Position numbers and translations under genes: made by a program. From positions 992,001 to 1,056,000 of the forward strand of contig NZ_RKHK01000001.1 in NCBI RefSeq assembly GCF_003752405.1: a stretch of DNA of 64,000 nucleotides, in the 5' to 3' direction. The DNA comes from Bogoriella caseilytica (GTDB lineage Bacteria > Actinomycetota > Actinomycetes > Actinomycetales > Actinomycetaceae). Positions 34,998-44,282 of the stretch are shown here, in pieces. Every line of letters starts with the position of its first letter. Positions within the stretch are counted from its first letter, which is position 1. A model generated the notes under the pieces. That model had not been told where the DNA came from and did not search any database. It worked only from the letters and a program-made list of their open reading frames with translations.

Positions 34998-35651
34998 ATG
35001 CGAGACGACCACGAACGAAGCTGGCGCACCCTGTGGCGCCGTCGAGGCGGCGACCACGTCATCTTCCGCACCAAGGTGGCGGCGGTGCTGGGCTATGGAC
35101 TCCCGGTGATGAGCCTGGTGATCCTGGGCTGGTCCCTGGTCGACGGCGGCTGGAGCGCCGTGCAGCTCACCGCGCCCTTCGCCATATCGATCGGCGCGGT
35201 GGGCTGGCTGCTCTTCGGCGGCCCGCGCGCCGTGGTGCATACCGAGGGCGTGACGCTCGTGAACGTGCTGCGCACGGTTGAGGTGCCCTGGTCGGCACTG
35301 GAAGCCACGGAGGCTCGCCATTCGCTTCTGGTCTTCACCCGCGATGGAAAGCGCTACAGCGCCTGGGCTGTGCCCGCAGCCTCGGGCACCATGAGCCGCC
35401 TGCGGGCGGGCCGGAGCCTGCGTGCGGGCGCCTCCACGCTCGCCGACAGCGCCGCCGAGGGCAACAGCGCCGAAGCCGCTGTGCTCACCATCGGCGAATG
35501 GCAGCAGACCCACCGGAAGGCGGCGCAGCGCAAGCAGGCCGCGGAGGTCACCGCGGGTGGGCCGGGCGTGCCGCATCTGGCGTGGAACAGCCGAGAGCTG
35601 CTGATCGTGCTGGCCACAGCCACGATCATTGCGCTCGGCGTGCTGCTCTGA
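34998..35651 (+). CDS. PH-domain-containing membrane protein
   Basis: 217 residues. Two membrane segments in the first 75 residues (VAAVLGYGLPVMSLVILGW and the following PFAISIGAVGWLLFGG) are followed by a bacterial PH-like beta domain (about 75-125, RAVVHTEGVTLVNVLRTVEV to SLLVFTRDGKRYSAWAVP). A basic stretch and a final C-terminal membrane segment (LLIVLATATIIALGVLL) complete it. Function unknown; such proteins are common in Actinobacteria. It is transcribed against the peptide-transporter genes on both sides. Confidence 0.8.
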   Translation: MRDDHERSWRTLWRRRGGDHVIFRTKVAAVLGYGLPVMSLVILGWSLVDGGWSAVQLTAPFAISIGAVGWLLFGGPRAVVHTEGVTLVNVLRTVEVPWSALEATEARHSLLVFTRDGKRYSAWAVPAASGTMSRLRAGRSLRAGASTLADSAAEGNSAEAAVLTIGEWQQTHRKAAQRKQAAEVTAGGPGVPHLAWNSRELLIVLATATIIALGVLL

Positions 35652-35660
35652 CCGCACGGC

Positions 35661-36782
35661 CTACACCTTGCCGGCGCTGCCGGCGCCCGGCACAGCGGTG
35701 CGGGCCACCTTGCGTTCAGCTGCCGCCAGCTTGCGCGCCGAGGGGATCCGGCGCTGGCGGGGGTCGAAGGCATCGCGCAGACCGTCGCCGATGAAGTTGA
35801 TGCACAGCGCGATGGCGACGATGAATAGACCGGGCCACCAGAACAGCCAGGGCCGCACAGCGAAGGCGGACTCGTACTGGCTGATCAGCAGACCGAGGGA
35901 GACGTTCGGTGAGGTGATACCGAAGCCCAGGTAGCTCAACGACGTCTCCAGCAGGATGGCCGAGGACATCAACAGGGTCACGGTCACGATCATGACGCCC
36001 ATGGCGTTGGGCAGCATGTGCTTGAAGATGATGCGGGTATCCGAGGCACCGGCCACCCGCGCGGCATCCACGAATTCGCGCTCACGCAACGCCAGGAACT
36101 CGGCACGCACCAGCCTGCCCAGAGAGGTCCACGAGATCAGACCGATGGCCACGGCCAGCGGCACCGGGTTCGCGGCCCCGAAGATCGAACCCAGCACCAC
36201 GGCCAGGGCAATGGTGGGGATGGTGATGATCAGGTCGGTCAGGCGCATGAGGAGCTGATCGGCCCAGCCGCGGAAGTACCCGGCGATCGCGCCGACAGTC
36301 ACACCGATGGCTGTGGCCAGAACGGCCAGCACCACCATGATGATCATGGAGGTCTGGACGCCCTTCATGGCCAGGGCGAACATGTCGGTGCCGATGTCGT
36401 CCTGACCGAAGGGGTGCGGCCCGATCTGGAAGCCGTCCTCGCTCCACGGCATCGACAGTGAGGGAGCCCCGTTCTCGTTCAGCACGCGGTAGCCGTGCAC
36501 GTCGGGGCTCGGGCGCTCCCATGGCGCCCATTCCCACCACCCTGGCACGTTGACACCGAAGTTCTCGGTCCCGAGCCGGAATCCCACCGAGGAGAAGGCG
36601 AGCACGGCGATGCCGATCAGGACGACCAGGGATCCCACGGCCAGCCGGTGTCGGACGAAGCGCTCACGGACGATCTTGCCCTGGGACTTGCCCTGGGTCT
36701 CGCGCGCCTCGAGCGCGCCGTCTCCGGCCCCCCGGGACTCGTCGTCGGCGGGCTCGGGCGCGGTGTTGATGTTCTCGGTCAT
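35661..36782 (-). CDS. Oligopeptide-type ABC transporter permease, DppC type
   Basis: 373 residues, ATG overlapping the previous permease stop (ATGA). An N-terminal cytosolic acidic/polar tail of about 45 residues precedes the first membrane helix; a periplasmic loop of about 60 residues follows. The transport domain has the EAA-like motif FVDAARVAGASDTRIIFKHM. Six membrane segments in all. It partners the DppB-type permease. It converges with the PH-domain gene, 9 bases apart. Confidence 0.92.
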   Translation of the reverse strand: MTENINTAPEPADDESRGAGDGALEARETQGKSQGKIVRERFVRHRLAVGSLVVLIGIAVLAFSSVGFRLGTENFGVNVPGWWEWAPWERPSPDVHGYRVLNENGAPSLSMPWSEDGFQIGPHPFGQDDIGTDMFALAMKGVQTSMIIMVVLAVLATAIGVTVGAIAGYFRGWADQLLMRLTDLIITIPTIALAVVLGSIFGAANPVPLAVAIGLISWTSLGRLVRAEFLALREREFVDAARVAGASDTRIIFKHMLPNAMGVMIVTVTLLMSSAILLETSLSYLGFGITSPNVSLGLLISQYESAFAVRPWLFWWPGLFIVAIALCINFIGDGLRDAFDPRQRRIPSARKLAAAERKVARTAVPGAGSAGKV

Positions 36783-38344
36783 GCGTTCACCCGGATTCGC
36801 GGATCAAGAGCTGCGTAGCAGAGGTCGGCGATGAAGTTGGCGAAGACCACCAGGAAGCCGGTAATCACCAGGTAGGCCATCACGGGATCGATCACGTCTT
36901 CGGCGAAGGAGTCGAGGAAGAGCGTGCCCATACCGGGCCGGGCGAAGATCCGCTCGGTGATGATCGCGCCATTGAGGAGGGTGATGACGTCCACTGGCAC
37001 CAGGGTGGCCAGAGGAATCAGCGTGTTGCGGAAACCGTGCCGCATGATCACCGTGCGGTCGGTCAGGCCCTTGGCCCGGGCAGTGCGCATGTAGTCCTGG
37101 TTGAGCACTTCCAGCATCGTGCCGCGGGCGAAACGCGTGTAGCTCGCGAAGGAGATCAGCGTCAGCGACAGCGTCGGCAGCACCAGGTGGCTATAGGTAT
37201 TGAGGGTGGTGACCCAGAAGTCGGCGTCGAAGCCGGGGATGGATTCACCGATGGTGCGGATCGGGCGGTTGTTCACCCGGCTGTGGGTCATGTAATCCGG
37301 CCAGGCCTGGAAGAAGCGGTCCAGCAAGATCACGCCGGAGACGAGGAAGGCGACGATGGCGCCGCTGCGAGCGGACTGCTTCCAGTCCGGACCGCCCCAG
37401 GCACGTCCCACGGCCCAGCCCACCAGGATGGCGAGGAGTCCCATCAGGGCCAGCAGCGGCCATCCGAGGAGCTCGCGCTCGCTCCCGGGCCACGTGGCCT
37501 CGGAGGTGGTGAGGTTGTTGAGCAACGGCTGCAGCGGGTAGTACATCGCCAGGCCGATGGCCACCACCGTGAAGGTGGTGAAGAGTGCGCGGCGGTTCTC
37601 CAGCCCTGCGGTCAGGATCGTGATGGCGAAGGCGATGCCCAGGCCGGTGATGGCCAGCCAAACCGGGCCCACGTGCGGGTGGTTCCACCAGTCGGTGACC
37701 ATCAGATAGGCGAGCACGGCGCTGGCCGCAGCGGTCGCGGTGAGGAACGTGACCACCCGGCGCTGGGGCGAGCCGGCCACAGCGAGCATCACGAGCGCAC
37801 CGAAGATGGCGGCCACCAGGCCGATCATCCAGATCGGCAAGGACGGATCCTCGAGGAAGTCGTTGTAGCCGATCGCTCCCCACTGCTTGAGCAGTACCGC
37901 CACCCAGAAGACGGGAAGCGAGTACAGCACGAAGCAGACGAAGATGATGACGTAGTCGAAGCTGGTGTACTGCCGCAACGCGGAGACCACACCGATGCCG
38001 ACGCCCAGGATGATGGCGAGCACGGTAGCCGCAGAGACCAGGCGGATCGTGGCGAGCACCGCGCCCTGGAGGAGCTCGGAGACCGGGCGGCCCGTGCGCC
38101 AGTTGGTTCCCATGTCACCGGTGATGAACGAGCCGAGCCAGTCGATGTAGCGCTCGACGGCCGTGGCATCCAGGTTCAGATCCTGAATTCGCTGTTCGAT
38201 CTGCAACTGAGCGCCCGGATCATCGGAGAAGATCAGGTCCTCAAGGGGGTCGATTCCGAAGTCGACCATCATGTAGAGCATGAACGATGACACGAGCAGG
38301 ACGCCTGCGCTCGTCAGCAGTCGTCTCAGTATGAACTGCAGCAA
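36779..38344 (-). CDS. Oligopeptide-type ABC transporter permease, DppB type, with a large membrane insertion
   Basis: 521 residues; usual DppB proteins have 300-340. The N-terminal part (first helix MLQFILRRLL, then GDMGTNW-type motif at about 95) and the C-terminal part (YMRTARAKGLTDRTVIMRH, TLFLDSF) are ordinary. Between VFWVAVLLKQWG near residue 170 and YSHLVLPTL near residue 389 is extra sequence of about 170 residues containing six further hydrophobic segments. The reading frame and composition are uniform, so it is not a sequencing artefact. It forms the translocation path with the DppC-type subunit. Confidence 0.9.
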   Translation of the reverse strand: MLQFILRRLLTSAGVLLVSSFMLYMMVDFGIDPLEDLIFSDDPGAQLQIEQRIQDLNLDATAVERYIDWLGSFITGDMGTNWRTGRPVSELLQGAVLATIRLVSAATVLAIILGVGIGVVSALRQYTSFDYVIIFVCFVLYSLPVFWVAVLLKQWGAIGYNDFLEDPSLPIWMIGLVAAIFGALVMLAVAGSPQRRVVTFLTATAAASAVLAYLMVTDWWNHPHVGPVWLAITGLGIAFAITILTAGLENRRALFTTFTVVAIGLAMYYPLQPLLNNLTTSEATWPGSERELLGWPLLALMGLLAILVGWAVGRAWGGPDWKQSARSGAIVAFLVSGVILLDRFFQAWPDYMTHSRVNNRPIRTIGESIPGFDADFWVTTLNTYSHLVLPTLSLTLISFASYTRFARGTMLEVLNQDYMRTARAKGLTDRTVIMRHGFRNTLIPLATLVPVDVITLLNGAIITERIFARPGMGTLFLDSFAEDVIDPVMAYLVITGFLVVFANFIADLCYAALDPRIRVNA

Positions 38345-38533
38345 CCGTTACCTCACAGTCTGCGGCCGGCCCCAGCGGTGCGCGCCACCCGGCATCGATA
38401 CGGAAACCATCCGGGCATCATAGGGCCAGTCTTCCGGTGCGAATGCACAAGGTGGGGGCACCGGTCGCCCGGGGCGGCCGGTGCCCCCACCTTGAGATGC
38501 ACTCAAGTGAATGAGATCAGGCTAGGTCAGCCG
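38345..38533 (-). other. Spacer between the peptide-binding lipoprotein gene and the permease genes
   Basis: 189 bases without a gene. It contains the strong hairpin listed separately, and no clear promoter for the permeases that I can defend. Confidence 0.5.
38448..38494. terminator. Strong hairpin after the peptide-binding protein gene
   Basis: CAAGGTGGGGGCACCGG pairs perfectly with CCGGTGCCCCCACCTTG (17 bases), and the 13-base interior can pair further. It sits 40 bases after the lipoprotein stop and about 100 before the DppB start. It probably terminates or partly attenuates transcription, so that the binding protein is made in excess of the permeases. Confidence 0.75.
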
Positions 38534-40582
38534 TCACTCGTCGTCCCAGCTCCACTCCCAGAAGTTCCAGAAGATCGTCGGGGAGAGCGCGATCGGGTCC
38601 ACACCCGAGAGGCGGGGGTCGTAACCGCCGGCCATCTCGTGCTGGAAGATCGTCACACCGAAGCCGTCGTTGACGAGGTGTTCTTCGACCTCGGCGAGGA
38701 TCTCGCCCTGCGTGTCCACATCGGTCTCGGTGTCGAGGCGCTGGAGCAGCTCGGTCACGGCCTCGTTGTTGTAGCCGCTGAAGTTGTTCGAACCACCAGC
38801 GTCGACGTCGAGGTAATTGGCAGACACGCTACCCACTGCGGTCGAGGTGGACTGCCAGCCGAACAGCGCTGCGTCGTAGCCCTCGGCCGGGCCGGGGAAC
38901 CAGGAGAACAGGATGGATCCCCAGTCAGGAGTCATCTCGTCCTGGATCTCGAACAGTCCCTCACGCTCAGCCGACTCCTGGATGAGACGGAACTCGGTCG
39001 CGCGGCGGGCGTTGGAGTTGTCCGAGATGATGCGCACCGGCACCGGGGTCTCGACGCCGGCCTCTTCGAGCAGCTGCTGAGCGCCCTCGAGGTCGGTCTC
39101 CGCCGGGTACATCTCCGCCATGCCCGACTGCTCGGTGATCATGTCGTACGCAGGTGCACCCGGCACGGTGGTCCAGGAGTTGCGCACGTCGTGGTCGGGG
39201 CTGAAGGTACGCAGCTGGGTGTCCACGATCTCTTCACGCGGGATCAGCTTGAGGAAGGCCTGACGCACGGCGATGGCCGTCTCCTCGTCGCCGCCGTAGG
39301 TCTCCGGGTCGAAGGGACCGCCGTTGTTCAGCACCAGGGTGAGGTGCTCGTAGGTCGGGCCCTCCTCGACGAAGGTCTCCACCTGGCCCTCGAGGTCCAG
39401 CAGGGAGGACATGCCGTCCGGGTCCAGCTGCGGCTGGATCAGCTGCACTTCCTGGTTCTGCAGTGCCTGCACGGCAGCGGTCGGCTCGGCGATGATCTGC
39501 ACGGTGATCTCTTCGATCTGCGCCGCGTGGTCACCGGTGTAATCCGGGTTCGCCGTCAGGGTGGTGAACTGGTTGTACGCGAAGTCCGTCATGAGGTACG
39601 CGCCGGAGGACAGGTAGAGCTGGTCGTCCTCGGGCAGGGTGTCACCGAACTGGAAGCCGGTGTTCCAGAAGGCGGCGATCGGAGCGAGGTCCTCGACCAC
39701 GTTGTCCTGGATCGCCGTGATCAGGCGCTCCTTGGCCTCCATGGGGTCCTCGATGTCGAGGGCGCGCATGGCGACCACGTGGGCCGGAACGCCCACGCCG
39801 AAGGTCTGGTCCCAGTCCACGAAGGGCACCGAGTACTCAATGCGGACGCCCTTGCCGTCCTCGATGATCTCCGGGGTCTCTTCGATCAGGGAGATGCTCG
39901 GGGAGACGGAGTTGAAGTAGACCTCGTCGTCGGAGATCAGGATCTCGTCAACGCGCTCCTGGAACTCCTCGTCGTAGGCGGCCTGCTCATCCTCGGAGTC
40001 CTCGACCCACTCGCCGTCCTCGTCGAGGAACTCGGCGTACTCCTCGTCCAGGTCGGCCGCGACGTTCGCCTCGATCTCGTCGATGTCGTCCGTGGTGTTG
40101 ACGTGCCCCGAGTGGGCGGCCCACGCGAGCAGCAGGTCGGCAGCGTCGATCGGCACCGGCTCGCTGTTCACGCCATACCAGTTGGTGTCATCACTGAGCA
40201 CGAAGTCCAGGGCGATCCCACCGTTGTCGAGCTCTTCGGGCTCGTCGTTGTAGGTACCGAAGCTCTCGTTCCGCACGACGTTGAGCTCGTCGTCGTAGTA
40301 CCGGAAGCCGTCGTTCATCATGTAGAGGACGATGGCGTTCGCCGCGGCGTTACCGGTGGCCGAGTTCTGGTTGTACTCGTAGAAAGTCTGGTTCCAGGCC
40401 ACGGTGATCGCACCGCTGGCGTCGCTGGAGCCTTCGCCGTCCTCGCCGTCGGTCTCTTCGGTCTGCTCGTCGGTCGGGTCGTCCTCGTCCTCACCCGGGT
40501 CGGCTTCACCATTGCACGCGGCAAGCACCAATGCCGCGGCCATGGTCATAGCGGCGCCTGCCGCCAGACGGTTTCGTCTCAT
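38534..40582 (-). CDS. Oligopeptide-type extracellular binding lipoprotein (family 5)
   Basis: 682 residues from ATG 40582, with AAGGAA upstream; the frame is open further, but the signal peptide begins here. The lipobox ALVLAACNG has its Cys at residue 23. The mature N-terminus is a highly acidic linker rich in Asp and Glu (about residues 26-55). The rest is a family 5 solute-binding protein with LNNGGPFD, VRQAFLKLIPREEIVD and NFSGYNNEAVTELLQ. It delivers peptides or a similar ligand to the DppB/DppC channel. Its length exceeds the usual 530-600 residues. Confidence 0.92.
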   Translation of the reverse strand: MRRNRLAAGAAMTMAAALVLAACNGEADPGEDEDDPTDEQTEETDGEDGEGSSDASGAITVAWNQTFYEYNQNSATGNAAANAIVLYMMNDGFRYYDDELNVVRNESFGTYNDEPEELDNGGIALDFVLSDDTNWYGVNSEPVPIDAADLLLAWAAHSGHVNTTDDIDEIEANVAADLDEEYAEFLDEDGEWVEDSEDEQAAYDEEFQERVDEILISDDEVYFNSVSPSISLIEETPEIIEDGKGVRIEYSVPFVDWDQTFGVGVPAHVVAMRALDIEDPMEAKERLITAIQDNVVEDLAPIAAFWNTGFQFGDTLPEDDQLYLSSGAYLMTDFAYNQFTTLTANPDYTGDHAAQIEEITVQIIAEPTAAVQALQNQEVQLIQPQLDPDGMSSLLDLEGQVETFVEEGPTYEHLTLVLNNGGPFDPETYGGDEETAIAVRQAFLKLIPREEIVDTQLRTFSPDHDVRNSWTTVPGAPAYDMITEQSGMAEMYPAETDLEGAQQLLEEAGVETPVPVRIISDNSNARRATEFRLIQESAEREGLFEIQDEMTPDWGSILFSWFPGPAEGYDAALFGWQSTSTAVGSVSANYLDVDAGGSNNFSGYNNEAVTELLQRLDTETDVDTQGEILAEVEEHLVNDGFGVTIFQHEMAGGYDPRLSGVDPIALSPTIFWNFWEWSWDDE

Positions 40583-41024
40583 CTTCACAGTTCCTTCTCG
40601 TGGATGGAGGCGGCCGAGGCCGCCCGAACCAGCACCGCCAATGCGGCGTGCGCGTGACGCTGCCCTTCTGGACAGCTTCCACCCGCCCGCCACTGCGGTT
40701 GAGGTCATTTCCTACCAGGTGCCCAGCCTGTGAGTCGCTACCCGACTCGGCATCGTTACCGAAGCGAGATGGGCCGGACATGCAACCAGGGCACTCTGAC
40801 CTGGCGTGTAACACCACGTTAACAGGTGGCGTGAGGAGCGTCTCCACGGCGGTGTCTCGGTGCTCCATACGTGCCGCGGTCTGCAGCGTGCGATCTCAGC
40901 TCGGGCCGAAACTTCTTCGTCCGACAGGCCCTGGTGGGCCACGATCGTGGCTAGGATCGTCCGCAATCCGGAGGCCTTCCGCCTGAGGCCACCCGGCTCA
41001 GCGCCACGTCCACGAGGGGGAGCA
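40583..41024. other. Divergent intergenic region between the peptide-binding protein gene and the FtsX operon
   Basis: 442 bases in which I find no supportable gene. A TAGGAT box at 40952-40957 could be the -10 of the FtsX operon, about 70 bases before its start. No convincing operator or riboswitch was seen. Confidence 0.4.
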
Positions 41025-44000
41025 GTGGGCACAACCTGGCTCATGGTGCGGCGTATCCGCTCGCGCAGCGGCCTGCTCGCCGTCATGGCGACCATGACGG
41101 CCTTGGTCACGCTGGCCGTGGCAGGCGTGCAGAGCTATCTCGCCGTCGCCGCCGTCGACGGCTTGCGCGACGCCGTGGACGAGGCCGGGGAGGGAGCGCG
41201 CAGCGCAGTGCTCCAGACTCGCCAGGCCGAGGGAGCAGAGGCGGCCGGTGAGCAGCGGGAGATCGCGCAGCAAGCCATCGCCGCCGCACTGCCGGCCGAC
41301 GCCCAGCTCCACGTCGACGTCCGCAGCGTCCCTCAGAACCTGCTGGACCGGGACGGCTCCCTGGTGCTCGGCACGGATTCCGACATTGCCGGCCATGCCG
41401 CAGTCATCGAGGGCAGCTGGGAGGGATGGGAGGGCGAGGCCACCCGGGAGGAGTCGGAGAGTGCGTTCACCGGCGCCCTGCACGCCGGCGCTGCTGAGTC
41501 CCTCGGGGTCAGGGTGGGCGACTCGCTCCGGCTCCCCGGCGCAGCCGGGGCGGACCTCGAACTGGTCATCACCGCCCTGTGGCGGCCGCGCGATCCGGAG
41601 GCGTGGCGCTGGGACAACGATCCCTTACGCACCGGGGTGGACCCGCTGGACGAGGGGACCGTCGGGACGATGCTCGTCTCGGCGGAGGCACTTGAGCATG
41701 CCGACACCACTCCCTTTGCGCGATGGACCATCACGGCGACCGAGACGGCTTTGCGTCAGGACACGCTCGAGCAGTGGCACAGCGGGCTGGACCGGGCACA
41801 GGACGCCCTGCGCGACTCCGGCGTGACAGTGCGCGGGCAGACCATGACCGGCGAGCTCGCGACCACCTTGTCGGAGGCGGATGAAGGGCTGGCCGCCGTG
41901 CGTGCCGCCACGGCCATTCCGCTCGCCGTGGCCGTGGCCGTCTCCCTGGTCGCCCTGGCGCAGCTGGCGCGTCTGGTGGCGGTGGTCCGGGAACGAGAGA
42001 CCGGTGTGTTGCTCGCGCGCGGCGCCTCCCGGGGCCAGCTGAGGATGCTCGGTGCCGTCGAAGGCCTCCTGACCGCGGTGCCGGGTGCCCTGCTCGGTGC
42101 GGCGGTCGTCCTGGCTGCGCTGGGCGGCCGGGACGGCTTCCGGCTCACTCCCGTGCTGGTGACCGCGCTGCTCGCCGCGAGCGCCACCTTCGCCGTCCAT
42201 GTCACCGTCCAGGCGCGCGCGGCAGCTCATGCGGCGCGCGGCGGCGAGACCGGGCGTGTGGTGCGCGTGGCCCAACCGGTGCTCCTGGTGGGCGGCGCCG
42301 GCGCCGCTGGCTATGCCATGTGGCATTTCCGTCGCACCGGCAGCCCACTGATTCCCGGCAGCAACGACATCGATGTCATCTCCGTGGTCGCCCCCGCACT
42401 GGCCATGTTCGTCCTCGCACTGCTCGCCGCCGGGGCCATCGGCCCGCTGACTGCCCTGCTGGCCCGGCTGGGTGCCGCCCGGCGCGCCCTGAGCCCCGTG
42501 CTGGAGCTCCGGCAGGTCTCCCGCCGGATCACGGTCGGCGCGGTCCCAGTGGTACTGGTCGCGATGGCCGCTGCGGTGGTCACTCTCGTGGCCTCCTACA
42601 CCGGCACGTGGCAGTCGATGCGCACCTCCTCCGCTCAGGTGCTCGCCGGTGCGGATGTGCGCGTGGAGCTCGGCTCCGGCCGGATCTCAGCCGGCCGGGC
42701 GCAGCCAGAGGTCTCCGGCATCGCCGGACTCCCGAGCGTCAGCAGCGCGGCCCCGGTGCTGCGCGCCCCACTCGCCGCCGAGGACGAGGAGGGCGCGGCC
42801 GGCATGCTCGTGGCCCTGCCCGTCGACGATCTCGACGTTCTGCGTGCCCCGCTCGCGAGCATCGGACCGGAGGCCGCGGCGACCGCGCTGAACGGCCAGG
42901 GCATCACCGCGGTGCCGCTTCCGGGCGGAGCCGGAATGCTGGAGTTCGAGCTGCGTGGGCAGGCGCAGTCCGAGCTGCAGCACGCCCATCCCGGCCAGCG
43001 CGAGGTCACCGCCCGCGTGTGGCTGCGGGACGAGGGTGGACAGCTGCACCTCGCCGAGAGCGAGGGCTCCCTGGAGCTCATCGCTGCGGACTCCTCGATC
43101 GTGCGGGAGGTCGAGGGAAGCACCGGGCAGCTCGAGGGTCGCGAGACGATCGTGGAGCTCGACGGCGTCGGCGAGGAGGTGACGTCGACGCTGAGCGTGG
43201 AGCTCCCCGAGCTGGCCGGAGCCGAGATCGTGGCGCTGGACTTGCAGGTGGAGGTCGGAGCGGAGGCCACCTCCTTCGAGCTCAGCATCGATGCGCTCCG
43301 GGCAGCCGGCCAGGACCTCCTCGACGGATCCGAGGCCTGGACCCTCCGCACGCCCTTCGCCGTCAACGAGGGCGAGGCGATGACCAGCGACCCGGCCGGG
43401 CACCTGGCCGCGAGCGGCACGCTCAGCGCACCGATGGTGGCCGTCGGCGGCGGCTCCCTTGCCCCTCCCACCATCCGTAATGCGCTACCCGCCGTGCCCC
43501 TGCGGTTCTTTCCCGGCGAACCGGCACACTACGTACCCGTCCTGGCCACGCCCGGCTTGCCGCTGACGGAGACCGGCACCCGGATGCGCGTGGCCGGCGT
43601 ACCTGTCGAGCTCCGCCCGGTCGACCGGCTCGAGCTGGTGCCGGGGGCGCCGAGTGGCGCGGCCGCCTTGAGTGATCTCGCCACGGTGCACGAGGTGCTC
43701 CTCAGCCGGTCAGACTCCATCCCGGCTACCTCGGAGATCTGGGCCGAAGCCGCACATGACCCGGCCGTCACCGCGGCGGAGGTGCAGCGTCACGCCGGAG
43801 CGGGCTACACGGTGCTCGCCGCAGGCGACGGTTCAGCGGATGGCATATCGCGGCCCGCGCTGGGGGCCTACTGGGCCGCCGCAGCCGCAGCCATCCTGCT
43901 GGCGCTACCCGCCGTCGGAGCCGTGGTGCTCACACAGCTGGAGGCGCGGCGAGGCGAGGTGGTCGTGTTGCGCGCCGCCGGGGCGGGCTCCTCGCATCAG

Positions 44001-44282
44001 GCGCGGTCTCGGCGCCGGGAGATCCTGGGGCTGACGCTGACCGCCGTGGTGACCGGGGCGGCAGCCGGACTCCTGGTCAGCGCGGCGATCGTTGTGCCAC
44101 TGGTGCGCTCGACCACCCCGGACGTCTCCGCCGCTGTGCCCATGAGTATGCAGGTGAGCGCGGCTCCCGCCCTGGCAGTGCTGGGCGGCATCGCCCTGCT
44201 CCTCATGGTCATGGGGCGCTGGTACGGACGCGCTGTGCGCCGCCAGGCCCTGGACACCACGTGGCGGGAGGAGGTGCGATGA
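41025..44282 (+). CDS. FtsX-like ABC transporter permease (first of pair)
   Basis: 1085 residues from GTG 41025 with GAGGGGGAGCA directly upstream; ATG 41043 is also possible. The N-terminal helix (GLLAVMATMTALVTLAVAG) is followed by an extracytoplasmic domain of about 270 residues. Then come a block of seven hydrophobic segments (about 300-530), a second large extracytoplasmic domain (about 535-935), and three C-terminal helices containing VVLRAAGAGSSHQARSRRRE. This is the duplicated-FtsX layout of type VII (MacB/LolE-like) systems, which move force across the membrane rather than transport through it. Substrate unknown. First gene of a four-gene operon. Confidence 0.85.
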   Translation: MGTTWLMVRRIRSRSGLLAVMATMTALVTLAVAGVQSYLAVAAVDGLRDAVDEAGEGARSAVLQTRQAEGAEAAGEQREIAQQAIAAALPADAQLHVDVRSVPQNLLDRDGSLVLGTDSDIAGHAAVIEGSWEGWEGEATREESESAFTGALHAGAAESLGVRVGDSLRLPGAAGADLELVITALWRPRDPEAWRWDNDPLRTGVDPLDEGTVGTMLVSAEALEHADTTPFARWTITATETALRQDTLEQWHSGLDRAQDALRDSGVTVRGQTMTGELATTLSEADEGLAAVRAATAIPLAVAVAVSLVALAQLARLVAVVRERETGVLLARGASRGQLRMLGAVEGLLTAVPGALLGAAVVLAALGGRDGFRLTPVLVTALLAASATFAVHVTVQARAAAHAARGGETGRVVRVAQPVLLVGGAGAAGYAMWHFRRTGSPLIPGSNDIDVISVVAPALAMFVLALLAAGAIGPLTALLARLGAARRALSPVLELRQVSRRITVGAVPVVLVAMAAAVVTLVASYTGTWQSMRTSSAQVLAGADVRVELGSGRISAGRAQPEVSGIAGLPSVSSAAPVLRAPLAAEDEEGAAGMLVALPVDDLDVLRAPLASIGPEAAATALNGQGITAVPLPGGAGMLEFELRGQAQSELQHAHPGQREVTARVWLRDEGGQLHLAESEGSLELIAADSSIVREVEGSTGQLEGRETIVELDGVGEEVTSTLSVELPELAGAEIVALDLQVEVGAEATSFELSIDALRAAGQDLLDGSEAWTLRTPFAVNEGEAMTSDPAGHLAASGTLSAPMVAVGGGSLAPPTIRNALPAVPLRFFPGEPAHYVPVLATPGLPLTETGTRMRVAGVPVELRPVDRLELVPGAPSGAAALSDLATVHEVLLSRSDSIPATSEIWAEAAHDPAVTAAEVQRHAGAGYTVLAAGDGSADGISRPALGAYWAAAAAAILLALPAVGAVVLTQLEARRGEVVVLRAAGAGSSHQARSRRREILGLTLTAVVTGAAAGLLVSAAIVVPLVRSTTPDVSAAVPMSMQVSAAPALAVLGGIALLLMVMGRWYGRAVRRQALDTTWREEVR

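Noticed and set aside
38378-40657. 759-codon open frame antisense to the peptide-binding protein gene
   Set aside because: It mirrors the acidic gene as a Val/Leu/Gly/His-rich shadow. No start signal or family match.
40712-41110. Possible small minus-strand gene in the gap before the FtsX operon
   Set aside because: No ribosome binding site, family or codon pattern supports it, and it would overlap the FtsX start.
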